Below, piece after piece: positions 25,161 to 32,987 of a DNA stretch of 39,898 bases. The stretch is from positions 1 through 39,898 of IMG/VR virus record IMGVR_UViG_3300025674_006908; one strand, written 5' to 3'. The position numbers and the translations under genes are program-made. Below the pieces are notes generated by a model. It saw only the letters and a list, made by a program, of their open reading frames with translations, searched no databases and was not told where the DNA came from. The stretch is from a virus. The number at the start of each line of letters is the position of its first letter. Within the stretch, counting starts at the first letter, position 1.

Positions 25161-26383
25161 AAATATCCTTAATACAACCGAGTCGAAACAATCTTAAATA
25201 TCTTAAATGGTCATATGATGCTATTCGAAAAAATCAAGGCAATCATACAGTACAAATTTGCGTAGCCGATGATGCATCTACAGATGGTACATGGGAATGG
25301 TGTCAAGAAAGAATGAAAAGTGATGAACATTTCTCAGCAATTCTTAATGATACTGGAAAGCGTCAGGGTCATACAATATTATATGACCGATTAGTTAATG
25401 AAGTAGCAGAACATGATGTTTGTATGATATATCATGCGGATATGTATTTGTGTCCTGGAGCTTTAGATGCTATTGAAAAACATATGTACCAAACACGTAC
25501 ATTGCTTTCAGATCCGCCGCAAGAAAGATTAGTTCCGAATGAAAAAACTATAGTATCACTTACAAGAATTGAACCACCATTACATCCAGATGGGCCTGAG
25601 AAGATTTTATGGGATGGGGGTGTAGAACCAGAAGAATTCAAAGAAGCAGAATTATTAAGTAATTTATCTGAATTTACACAACAAGATAAAACTACAGAAG
25701 GTATATTTGCTCCGTGGGCATTCTGGAAATCAGACTTTCAAGAAATAGGAGGTCATGACCCATTATATGCTCCCCAATCAAAGGAAGACTCAGATATATT
25801 CAATCGTTTTCATTTAAATGGCGTTAAGTTTGTTCAAACATGGGAAGGATTTGTATATCATATGACCTGCAGGGGTTCGAGAAGAAATACCGCAGATAAA
25901 GCTACAAGTATTTATCAAGATTCTCCAGAGTGGTTAGAACAAAATAAACGAAGCACTAGAAACTTTATTAGGAAATGGGGACATTTCGTAGCACATGATG
26001 CCTTAATGAAGCCGATTGTGCCACCTAAATATGATATCGGATTCAAGATTACCAATTGTAGCATTGAATTGTTAGAAGCACTAGAACCATGGTGTAGTAG
26101 AATGGAAATAGATTTGTCAGAAGATATGATAAATCATTATGTTTCAATAGAACAATCAAATACTAAGTTTGATTTGCATAAAAAAATTAATACAGGTAAA
26201 TCTTCAGAAATTGTAATAGAAATTGACGGTATGCGCTTTCAGCAAAATGAATTTAATTTAATGACACAATTATCAATGATTATTCAAGATAGTGGGGAAG
26301 TAGGTGAATTTGAAATTGGAAATTTGAAACTAATTATTAATAAAATGACTGAGTATCAAAACGATTTAATTGTTTGCAGATGA
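25157..26383 (+). CDS. GT-A glycosyltransferase family 2 with C-terminal extension
   Basis: A 408-residue GT2 protein with an intact set of motifs: ISLIQPSRNN, ADDASTDGTW (37-46), the metal site HADM (93-96) and GGHDPLYAPQSKEDSDIF. It matches the preceding GT2 along about 280 residues, then carries a further 120-residue beta-rich domain (about 290-408) that the paralogue lacks, possibly for acceptor binding. It is the last glycosyltransferase of the island and is coupled by ATGA at both ends. Confidence 0.88.
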   Translation: MKISLIQPSRNNLKYLKWSYDAIRKNQGNHTVQICVADDASTDGTWEWCQERMKSDEHFSAILNDTGKRQGHTILYDRLVNEVAEHDVCMIYHADMYLCPGALDAIEKHMYQTRTLLSDPPQERLVPNEKTIVSLTRIEPPLHPDGPEKILWDGGVEPEEFKEAELLSNLSEFTQQDKTTEGIFAPWAFWKSDFQEIGGHDPLYAPQSKEDSDIFNRFHLNGVKFVQTWEGFVYHMTCRGSRRNTADKATSIYQDSPEWLEQNKRSTRNFIRKWGHFVAHDALMKPIVPPKYDIGFKITNCSIELLEALEPWCSRMEIDLSEDMINHYVSIEQSNTKFDLHKKINTGKSSEIVIEIDGMRFQQNEFNLMTQLSMIIQDSGEVGEFEIGNLKLIINKMTEYQNDLIVCR

Positions 26384-26775
26384 CAAAAAAACCTGATAAT
26401 GTTGTATGGGATGATGATCAACAAAAATATGTTGCATCAATAATGCCATATGCAACAAATGTAAGTGCTCCAGTTATTAAACCAGATGATGTTGAGTCAT
26501 GGAAGCGTCACGGTGTACATAAAGTAAATAAACAATTAGAAACTAAGTTTTTAGAATTAAAACGTGAGTATCAACAATTAGTAGAAGAATATCAGTGGAA
26601 TGATTTAGTTTATCGTTCTAAATTTTCATTTGAGCCAATTATTGGTGAAATATATCATTTATTTATTGGTAGAGATGGACAACCATTTTTATCATTAATC
26701 CATCCATCAGAATGGAGTATGGAATATATAGGATCATTTCAATTAAATAGTGAACGAAAGTGGATTAAAATATGA
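26380..26775 (+). CDS. DUF2452-like conserved protein
   Basis: A 131-residue soluble protein from the ATG at 26380, which overlaps the upstream stop. The pattern KKPDNVVWDDDQQKYVASI, SAPVIKPDDVESWK, EYQWNDLVYRSKFSFEPI, GEIYHLF and PSEWSMEYIGSFQLNSERKW matches what I know of DUF2452, a family found in Bacteroidota and some phages, with no known function. It is coupled to the glycan operon by position only. Confidence 0.68.
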   Translation: MTKKPDNVVWDDDQQKYVASIMPYATNVSAPVIKPDDVESWKRHGVHKVNKQLETKFLELKREYQQLVEEYQWNDLVYRSKFSFEPIIGEIYHLFIGRDGQPFLSLIHPSEWSMEYIGSFQLNSERKWIKI

Positions 26776-26903
26776 AAAAATTAACTGTACGTGAGCTAGA
26801 AGAACTGCGGTATGGAGATGCAGAAATTGACGCAATAACTCGTAAAGAACAAAAACAAAAGAAGAAAAAACGTAACCATATTTATAATAAAGAATCAGAA
26901 TAA
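26772..26903 (+). CDS. 43-residue basic small ORF
   Basis: ATG at 26772 overlaps the stop of the DUF2452-like gene (ATGA). The product starts MKKLTVRELEELRYGDAEI and ends in a Lys-rich basic stretch. The end of the gene marks the end of the coupled operon: the next gene is 48 nt away with its own Shine-Dalgarno. Function unknown. Confidence 0.6.
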   Translation: MKKLTVRELEELRYGDAEIDAITRKEQKQKKKKRNHIYNKESE

Positions 26904-26951
26904 GTTATTCCTTTCATCCAGTTATGTCAATGATTCAATAAAAGGAGTCAT

Positions 26952-27185
26952 ATGGCGTTTAAAGATATTTTCAAAGATAACAACGTGTTTAACGAAAAAA
27001 ACATTGTAGGCTTTGCATCATTTGCAATCATGGCCGTTTTCGCTGCAGCAGATGTAATTACAGGGCTCATGGGTAAAGAACTTGTTATCAGCGATACTAT
27101 TTTCAATTCATTTGTAATCATTACATTGGGTTCGTTTGGAATCGACGGTGTTACAAAAATATTTCAAAAAAAGGATGAGGAATAA
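26952..27185 (+). CDS. Two-helix membrane protein, holin candidate
   Basis: A 77-residue protein with two predicted membrane helices (about 18-40 and 48-70), a hydrophilic N-terminus and an acidic/basic C-terminal tail (FQKKDEE). That is the size and layout of a class II holin, and the endolysin gene follows three nt later. AAAGGAG (26941-26947) gives a strong ribosome binding site. A second, four-helix holin-like gene lies at 27915, so which one triggers lysis, or whether one is an antiholin, is open. Confidence 0.6.
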   Translation: MAFKDIFKDNNVFNEKNIVGFASFAIMAVFAAADVITGLMGKELVISDTIFNSFVIITLGSFGIDGVTKIFQKKDEE

Positions 27186-27188
27186 TAA

Positions 27189-27797
27189 ATGGCGTGTTTT
27201 ACAAGAGAACAAATACAACAAGCAGTAGAAGGTAAAGGTTATCGTTGGTTTGAAGGCGGTGACTACAATTTGAATATTGTAGGAGTTAGAAATTCAGAAA
27301 CTGGCGGGAAAGTTACTAATAAATTTGATGACTGCGTAACTGTATCATATAGTGTGAATGGCGAAAACAAATTTCACTGTTTTGAAGCAACAACCGACCC
27401 TGGGTCACATTGGGAAAGAAACCTATTAAACAAAGACGGTGTTGCAATCTTAGTACCAGGTCAATACAGGGGTTCTCATACAATTGGATTACATCAAGGT
27501 AAGTATGAAGCTCTTAGACAACATAAACCATTAAAAGTTTATAGAGATAACAACAAAGATGGCGTATATGACTTCTTAGAAGAAAATATTCACGAAGGTA
27601 TATACGGAATCAACATTCACAGAGCCACTTCAAGAGAAGGTGGGAAATCTGTACAGATTGATAAGTGGTCAGCAGGTTGCCAAGTAATCGCAGCAAATGC
27701 AGATTTCAAATTGTTTATGGAGTTAGTGAATAAGGCTGCAAAACTTTACGGAAACTCATTTACTTATACATTGATTGAAAGTAAAGATATTTCATAA
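27189..27797 (+). CDS. Endolysin-like L,D-transpeptidase-fold peptidoglycan enzyme
   Basis: A 202-residue soluble protein with no signal peptide. It has the YkuD-like active-site arrangement GINIHRAT...WSAGCQVI, with H144 and the S161-A-G163-C164 triplet about 20 residues apart. The usual His of SHGC is Ala. Enzymes of this fold attack or rearrange peptide bridges in peptidoglycan, so a lytic carboxy- or endopeptidase role is likely. It lies between two holin-like genes. Without a signal peptide it would need a holin to reach the wall. Confidence 0.75.
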   Translation: MACFTREQIQQAVEGKGYRWFEGGDYNLNIVGVRNSETGGKVTNKFDDCVTVSYSVNGENKFHCFEATTDPGSHWERNLLNKDGVAILVPGQYRGSHTIGLHQGKYEALRQHKPLKVYRDNNKDGVYDFLEENIHEGIYGINIHRATSREGGKSVQIDKWSAGCQVIAANADFKLFMELVNKAAKLYGNSFTYTLIESKDIS

Positions 27798-27913
27798 TGA
27801 AAGAATTATCTGATATATTTATAACAAAAGAGTTCAAAGAACTTCGATGGACTCAACGATTGTGGATGCGAATAAAAGTGGCATTCGTAGAATTAATTCA
27901 ATATGGGTTCTAA
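27797..27913 (+). CDS. 38-residue small ORF between endolysin and holin
   Basis: ATG at 27797 overlaps the endolysin stop (TAATG), and the stop at 27913 is followed one nt later by the ATG at 27915 of the four-helix holin. The product is amphipathic (MKELSDIFITKEFKELRW...), with aromatic and basic residues. The coupling supports a real gene; a role in lysis regulation is only suggested by position. Confidence 0.5.
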   Translation: MKELSDIFITKEFKELRWTQRLWMRIKVAFVELIQYGF

Positions 27914-27914
27914 A

Positions 27915-28343
27915 ATGGAATTATTAAAATCAACCTGGACACAGGTTATTATGTCGATTAGTACGGCGTGTGCATTTATGGGTTCATATTTTATGAATTT
28001 AACCGCAGATAACACCGAACAATATCTTGCATTAGTTGCAGTTGTTCTATTAGATGGATTCTTTGGTCTTATTGCTGGAATTAAAAGAGAAGGATTCAAA
28101 ACATACAAAGCGGTTAAAGTTTTAAAAACACTATTTGCTTGGATATTAATATTAACAGTAATTCTTTCAGTAGAATTAGGATTTAAAGGCACATCTTGGT
28201 TATCAGAAACCATTTTGGTGCCTTTTATTGTTTTCCAACTTATCTCAGCTCTTAAAAATGCTTCAATGAGTGGTTTCATCAAAACAGAGTTACTTAATAA
28301 GATTCTTGATAAGATTGACCAACATAAAGGAGATAGAAAATGA
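27915..28343 (+). CDS. Phage holin, four membrane helices
   Basis: A 142-residue protein from the ATG at 27915, one nt after the preceding stop; an ATG at 27903 is an alternative adding four residues. Four hydrophobic segments are visible. LALVAVVLLDGFFGLIAGIKREGF matches the D-x-x-x-G-x-x-A/G-x-x-K signature of the holin_4 (TcdE/HP1-like) family. A charged C-terminus (DKIDQHKGDRK) fits a cytoplasmic tail. Together with the endolysin upstream this is the lysis module. Confidence 0.78.
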   Translation: MELLKSTWTQVIMSISTACAFMGSYFMNLTADNTEQYLALVAVVLLDGFFGLIAGIKREGFKTYKAVKVLKTLFAWILILTVILSVELGFKGTSWLSETILVPFIVFQLISALKNASMSGFIKTELLNKILDKIDQHKGDRK

Positions 28344-28540
28344 AAACGTTACTACAATATATAACATCAACCAGAATGGTTTACTTTCTAATGTCAATGG
28401 TATTGATAGTAGGGTATCTATTTCAATCTTGGGAAGTTGTAATATTTGTTTGTTTGATGTTACAAATCGGCCTTTGGACAGGATTCTGTCCTTCAAAATA
28501 CTTTTTTGAGAAATGTGGGTTTAAGAAAACGGAGCTGTAA
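28340..28540 (+). CDS. Small two-helix membrane protein (DUF2892/YgaP-like)
   Basis: A 66-residue protein with two membrane helices (about 13-31 and 33-48) and a C-terminal GFCPSKYFFEKCGFKK segment. The R..YF...G.LF...W pattern with a C-P motif resembles DUF2892 (YgaP-type) membrane proteins. A GGAG Shine-Dalgarno lies before the ATG. Its stop abuts the histidine kinase ATG, so it could be the membrane partner or an immunity/antiholin-type component for the lysis and signalling genes. Confidence 0.62.
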   Translation: MKTLLQYITSTRMVYFLMSMVLIVGYLFQSWEVVIFVCLMLQIGLWTGFCPSKYFFEKCGFKKTEL

Positions 28541-29827
28541 ATGAACGCTCTGGATGGAATATCTATAAATTCCAAAATCTCCTTAATAGTTGCAGGTCTA
28601 ATTATGATGACCTTCTTTGCAGTACAAACCTGTATTGTATTTGGGATATGTGAACCAACCTTATTTCTTGCCAAATTTGGATGGGGATGTGTTGTATTCT
28701 TTATGCCACCATTCTTTAAAGTGGTACAAGAGTTTATTAAGAAAACTAAAATTAAAGAAGCTAAAATTAATACTCAACTAAACGCAATTGATAAATCTAA
28801 TTTAATAGTAACTCTAGGAATGGACACTACTATATTATCAGCTAATCAAAATTTTCTTAATGTAGTAGGTTATTCAGAAGACGAAATACTAAATAGCAAA
28901 CACCCTGATTTATGTACTACTGATTTTAAATCAAGTAAAGAATATAAAACTTTCTGGGAAAAATTACACAATGGAGAATTTGTTTCTGGGGAATTTGAAC
29001 GTGTAAATAAAAACGGAGAATCAATATGGTTATTTGGTACATATACCCCGTTACGGAATGCTAACGGAGTGTATGATAAAGTACTTAAAATAGCTGTTGA
29101 TATTACATCACAACATAAAGCTGAAGCAGAAGTTAAACAAAAAAGTATTTACTTAGAACACGCTGCAAAAATCATTAGACATGATATGCATAGTGGTATC
29201 AACACTTACATTCCAAGAGGATTAAATTCACTTCAAAGAAGGTTGGATGATGAACAAAAGAAAAAACTAAGAGCACCACTACAATTGTTAGGAGATGGTG
29301 TTAAACATGCTCAAAAAGTATATAGTGGAGTATATGAATTTACTAATTTAGTAAAAGAAAATGCTCAGATGTCGAAAACACCAAATAACATTAAACAAAT
29401 CTTAGATGAATATTTATCACTTACTGCATATAAAAATCAGATTCTTTTAGATGATAATTTACCTGTATCATTAGAAGTAAACGAACCACTTTTTTGTACT
29501 GCAATTGATAACTTAATTAGAAATGGATTAAAGTATAATGATTCACCAACAAAATGGGTTAAAATATATTTTGAAGGTAATTATAATAAAGGGAGCTTCA
29601 TTATTATCGAAGATAATGGTAGAGGTATGACTCAGAGTGAATTTGATGAGTTATCTAAACCATATATTCGTAAAGAAGGTCAAAAAGAGAAAGGAACGGG
29701 TCTTGGTTTAAATATTTGTAAAGCTATACTAAAGGAGCATGGTTTTGAACTTTCAATTGAAGAAATAGAAGATGACCCCGACACAGTTGAAATTGAAAGT
29801 GGAACTAAAATGAAAATAAAGATATGA
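28541..29827 (+). CDS. Membrane PAS-domain sensor histidine kinase
   Basis: A 428-residue complete sensor kinase. Two membrane helices lie near residues 12-36 and 40-62, with a short loop between. A PAS domain follows (about 83-192: NLIVTLGMDTTILSANQNFL, GYSEDEIL, WLFGTYTPLRN and the DITSQHKAEAE linker). The dimerisation helix carries the phospho-acceptor H214 in IIRHDMH, and the catalytic domain has the N box (N324, N328 in IDNLIRNGLKYN), G1 EDNGRGMT (357-364) and G2 KGTGLGLNI (384-392). All catalytic motifs are intact. It overlaps the response-regulator gene by ATGA. A small periplasmic loop suggests the ligand may be sensed by PAS or within the membrane. Confidence 0.92.
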   Translation: MNALDGISINSKISLIVAGLIMMTFFAVQTCIVFGICEPTLFLAKFGWGCVVFFMPPFFKVVQEFIKKTKIKEAKINTQLNAIDKSNLIVTLGMDTTILSANQNFLNVVGYSEDEILNSKHPDLCTTDFKSSKEYKTFWEKLHNGEFVSGEFERVNKNGESIWLFGTYTPLRNANGVYDKVLKIAVDITSQHKAEAEVKQKSIYLEHAAKIIRHDMHSGINTYIPRGLNSLQRRLDDEQKKKLRAPLQLLGDGVKHAQKVYSGVYEFTNLVKENAQMSKTPNNIKQILDEYLSLTAYKNQILLDDNLPVSLEVNEPLFCTAIDNLIRNGLKYNDSPTKWVKIYFEGNYNKGSFIIIEDNGRGMTQSEFDELSKPYIRKEGQKEKGTGLGLNICKAILKEHGFELSIEEIEDDPDTVEIESGTKMKIKI

Positions 29828-30261
29828 TTGATTCGTTAATGTTAGTAGATGATGAAAATTTGTTTCATCTTGTGTTTGAAGATGCGTGTTCTCTATTAGA
29901 TATTACTCTTGCATTAGAAGCATTGGATTCTTCTGATGAAGCAGATAAACTTTTTAAGAAATGGTTTACAGATGGTCCTGTAGATGAAAGACCAGATTGT
30001 GTATTTGTTGATTTAAATATAATTGGGTCTTCCTTTGATGGTATCGAATTAATCAGAAAAATAAATTATGATTATGGTAATGGGGTAGTTATCGGAATCA
30101 TTTCATCTTCTCAGGACGAACAAGAAATTGAAAAAGCTAGAGCAGTTGGAGCTCAATTTTGGATTATTAAATCAGATGATATAGAACCTAGATTAGAAGA
30201 ATTTAAAGCTGATTATGAAGGTTATAAAAATAGAACAGCACCTTTCAAAGTGTACAAGTAA
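29824..30261 (+). CDS. Single-domain response regulator
   Basis: A 145-residue receiver domain with the acidic pair D9-D10 (LMLVDDENL), phospho-acceptor D63 (CVFVDLNI), Ser at the Thr/Ser position (IISSS, about 93-96) and K116 (WIIKSDD). There is no DNA-binding or enzymatic output domain, as in CheY or Spo0F, so the signal must pass by protein contact. It is coupled by ATGA to the kinase, its likely partner. Ten nt after its stop begins a coiled-coil membrane protein that could be the effector. Confidence 0.9.
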   Translation: MIDSLMLVDDENLFHLVFEDACSLLDITLALEALDSSDEADKLFKKWFTDGPVDERPDCVFVDLNIIGSSFDGIELIRKINYDYGNGVVIGIISSSQDEQEIEKARAVGAQFWIIKSDDIEPRLEEFKADYEGYKNRTAPFKVYK

Positions 30262-30270
30262 TGAAGAAAG

Positions 30271-30948
30271 ATGAAAATACAAAAATCTACGAGGGATATT
30301 CTATTAGAAATAGCCAAACATAAGAGAGTTTATGTTGAGGGTAACTTTCTAAAACTCATTGAGCCAGAAGAAGGTGATGAAGAGTTCGAAGAATATTTAA
30401 AGTTATGTAAAGAAAAAGATTCAACTTCTCGTAGAAAAAGATTAGAAGTTACAAAACAAGTTCAAAAACAAAATTCTGAATTAGAGAAGGCTCAAAAAGA
30501 AAACAAACGAGTAAATAGACAATTAGAAAAAGCTCTTAACGAAGCCATAGATTCTGCAGAACAATCAAAAAAATCAAAAGAAGAAGCTGAAAAGGCAAAA
30601 GAAGAATTGGAAGTTGCATTACAACTTGCAGAACAATCTAAAGAAGAAGCCCATAAATTAAAGGCTGAAGCAGAACACGCAAAAGAGGTTGCAGAAACCG
30701 ACCTCTCATTACTACAAAAGAAAACACAAACCGAATTGATGGGTAACATCGTAAGAGTTGCTCTATGGGTTATTATGGGTGTAGGCTTACTTACTACAGC
30801 ATTATATGTATTTGTGATGGTAAGAGGATTAGATGCTAAAATTATTGAATCAACCTGGTCAAATCTATTTGGTATCTTACTTACAAATTCATTCAGTATT
30901 ATTGGTACTATTATGGGTGTTAAACACGCTACTAAAGACAAAGAATAG
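30271..30948 (+). CDS. Coiled-coil membrane protein, possible effector of the two-component system
   Basis: A 225-residue protein. An N-terminal segment (1-55) with no recognised domain is followed by a long, very charged coiled coil (about 55-155, rich in KEEAEKAKEELE-type heptads) and then two membrane helices (about 160-184 and 199-217). The domain order suggests a long cytoplasmic arm anchored at the inner membrane. It directly follows the response regulator and is the last gene of the lysis/two-component unit. No homologue is recognised; an effector role is inference from position. Confidence 0.75.
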   Translation: MKIQKSTRDILLEIAKHKRVYVEGNFLKLIEPEEGDEEFEEYLKLCKEKDSTSRRKRLEVTKQVQKQNSELEKAQKENKRVNRQLEKALNEAIDSAEQSKKSKEEAEKAKEELEVALQLAEQSKEEAHKLKAEAEHAKEVAETDLSLLQKKTQTELMGNIVRVALWVIMGVGLLTTALYVFVMVRGLDAKIIESTWSNLFGILLTNSFSIIGTIMGVKHATKDKE

Positions 30949-30974
30949 GATCTTCCCAATATTTTCATTATAAT
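30945..30974 (+). promoter_or_regulatory. Phage promoter, -35 ATAGGA / -10 TATAAT, leaderless
   Basis: ATAGGA (30945-30950), 18 nt, TATAAT (30969-30974), then ATAGT and ATG at 30980. It overlaps the stop of the coiled-coil gene. The -35, -10, spacing and ATAGT leader match the promoter at 10651 almost exactly. Confidence 0.75.
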
Positions 30975-30979
30975 ATAGT

Positions 30980-31327
30980 ATGGATTATAAAAACATACTG
31001 TACGGCGCATTGTTATTTATCATTGGGCAAGCCATTGTTTGGATGCAAATTAATAGCCCGATTATATGGAATCTTTCTAAGCAACAAAAATGGGCTTTAA
31101 TATTTTTAGGTGTGCCAATTACATGGTTATTTATGGAAGGAACTAAATCTTTAGTAATGGGGTTTAATGGATCTTTTTGGCCTGGTAGATTCATCTCATT
31201 TGTAATGGGTATTATTGTTTTTACTATATTTACATACATTTTCCGGGGAGAAGGAATAACTATTAAGACTGCTATATCGTTATTGTTGGCATTAGGAATC
31301 ATTTGTATTCAGCTCTTTTGGAAATAA
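30980..31327 (+). CDS. Small four-helix membrane protein
   Basis: A 115-residue protein with about four membrane helices (near 7-27, 38-53, 70-87 and 93-113) and few charged residues. Layout and size are like small multidrug-resistance-type or holin-like membrane proteins, but no motif allows assignment. It has its own leaderless promoter and is followed by a 37-nt gap, so it may be a separate one-gene unit. Confidence 0.75.
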   Translation: MDYKNILYGALLFIIGQAIVWMQINSPIIWNLSKQQKWALIFLGVPITWLFMEGTKSLVMGFNGSFWPGRFISFVMGIIVFTIFTYIFRGEGITIKTAISLLLALGIICIQLFWK

Positions 31328-31364
31328 ACATATTTATAATAAATGAATAAGTACTGGACATTGT

Positions 31365-32987
31365 ATGAATATAGATAAAATCATTAGAGAAGAAGTAAAC
31401 AAATTTGTTTTAGAACAACAAAACAAAAAAGATATTAAAAGCTTTTTTGATAAAACAGATGCTGAAATTAAAACATATGGTGACAGAGCATCTGAAACAA
31501 ATAAAAATTACAAAGGGCAAAAATATTATCAATTAAAAACAGATAATGGCCAAACGGTCCGGTTCTATATTGATATGCCAAATAATCCAGCCTTTTTATA
31601 CCGACCAGGACATATAGGCGGCAACGTTATTACTAAAGGTGAATGGCAATCAATTGAATATGTATATAATTCAATCACAAATAACATAACTGTTACATAT
31701 AACGGCCAACCATATACATTAGATATCACACCCGCCGGCCGAGTTACGATGAGATTAACCGATCCGCTCGAATCATATTTAGATTGGTTTCAAACCGCAT
31801 TAGACTGGTTAGGATTTATACCGGGGTGGGGTGAATTGATAGATGTATTCAATGCAGCATTATATTTCGGTCGTGGTAATTATTTTGATGGTGCATTATC
31901 TACTTTAGCTGTTGTACCATTCGTTGGGTCGGTTGTAAACGTAGGGCTAAAAACATTTTTTAAAGCAAATAAAGCAGCTGCAAGTAAACTGATAAGAGCA
32001 TTTAAAACTAAAAATGTTACAGAATTGTCTGAAGTGTGGGGCGAAGCTATATCGAAAGGATATGTAGACGAAAAAACATTAAGAACTCTTTCAGAGAATT
32101 TAGATCCTATTGCTAACGAGATACTATCTAGAAAAAATACATTAAAAAAATATACACCAGAACAATATCATGCAACAGTAGATTATATTGCAGATTATAT
32201 AAAGCAACTTAATGAATCTTTAGGAGAAGTGTTAGAACGTGCTGTTAAATCAGCTGATACTGTTAAGACAGCTTCAAAAGTTACTTTTAAAGCTAGCGCT
32301 AATTTAGCTAAGACCGGAACGAGATTAGTAAAGTTTATTAGCAATTCTAGTATAAAAACTATGTTCAAGTACATAAAAAGTGCAGATGATGTTATAGTTA
32401 ATATTTTTCGTAAAAAACTAGAAAAAAGTCCAGAACTAGTATATGCATCTCTTAAATTTGCATTAGATGCATTACCTGAATTACAACGAAGCTTCCCCGC
32501 AGAATTAGTTAGTAAAATAAATTCACCAGATGGAGTTAAATTAATACGAGATATGTTTACGTCTAATAACGTATTATATAAAAAAATAGTAAATACATTG
32601 ATGGCAGACACGGTTTTAGCAACTAATCAATATTTTAAAAGTTTTGCACGAGATACTATAACAAGATGGAACGGAACGGCAAACCCAGTATGGAGAAGTA
32701 CAATTGAAAGAATACGTCCTTCGTGGATGCGCTGGATTGATGTTGCATCAAACGAATTTCAAGAATTAAAAGATATTGTTAATGATTTTAGCGAAGACGA
32801 AATTGATACAAGAGATGAAGAAACTGCAGTTTTAATTCCAATTGTAGAATATATCTTATATGCTATTACTGATGATCGATCATTATTAAAAAATTATTTT
32901 AATGAATTTTATGATTGGATTGATTTAGCTGTAACAGCGCGTGATATGAAAAAAAATAATCAAGATTTAATTGACTTTTTAAAATGA
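31365..32987 (+). CDS. Large protein with pre-toxin (PT-TG)-like hydrophobic segment
   Basis: A 540-residue protein, probably virion-associated. The N-terminus (MNIDKIIREEVNKFVLEQQ) resembles the short leader shared by several proteins of this region. Residues about 147-191 (DWLGFIPGWGELIDVFNAAL...TLAVVPFVGSVV) resemble the PT-TG/pre-toxin membrane-associated motif of polymorphic toxins. The remainder is helical with a charged C-terminus and no recognisable catalytic motif. A role in membrane passage or DNA ejection is possible. The next gene overlaps by ATGA. The gene follows a TATTTATAAT element and has no Shine-Dalgarno. Confidence 0.7.
   Translation: MNIDKIIREEVNKFVLEQQNKKDIKSFFDKTDAEIKTYGDRASETNKNYKGQKYYQLKTDNGQTVRFYIDMPNNPAFLYRPGHIGGNVITKGEWQSIEYVYNSITNNITVTYNGQPYTLDITPAGRVTMRLTDPLESYLDWFQTALDWLGFIPGWGELIDVFNAALYFGRGNYFDGALSTLAVVPFVGSVVNVGLKTFFKANKAAASKLIRAFKTKNVTELSEVWGEAISKGYVDEKTLRTLSENLDPIANEILSRKNTLKKYTPEQYHATVDYIADYIKQLNESLGEVLERAVKSADTVKTASKVTFKASANLAKTGTRLVKFISNSSIKTMFKYIKSADDVIVNIFRKKLEKSPELVYASLKFALDALPELQRSFPAELVSKINSPDGVKLIRDMFTSNNVLYKKIVNTLMADTVLATNQYFKSFARDTITRWNGTANPVWRSTIERIRPSWMRWIDVASNEFQELKDIVNDFSEDEIDTRDEETAVLIPIVEYILYAITDDRSLLKNYFNEFYDWIDLAVTARDMKKNNQDLIDFLK

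Noticed and set aside
28270-28509. Overlapping + strand frame across the holin end and the DUF2892-like gene
   Set aside because: It conflicts with two genes that have membrane-protein signatures and a Shine-Dalgarno; its product has no plausible composition.
30261-30323. Short ORF (ATG at 30261) before the coiled-coil gene
   Set aside because: About 20 codons, overlapping the next gene in another frame, with no composition or coupling evidence beyond the TAATG.
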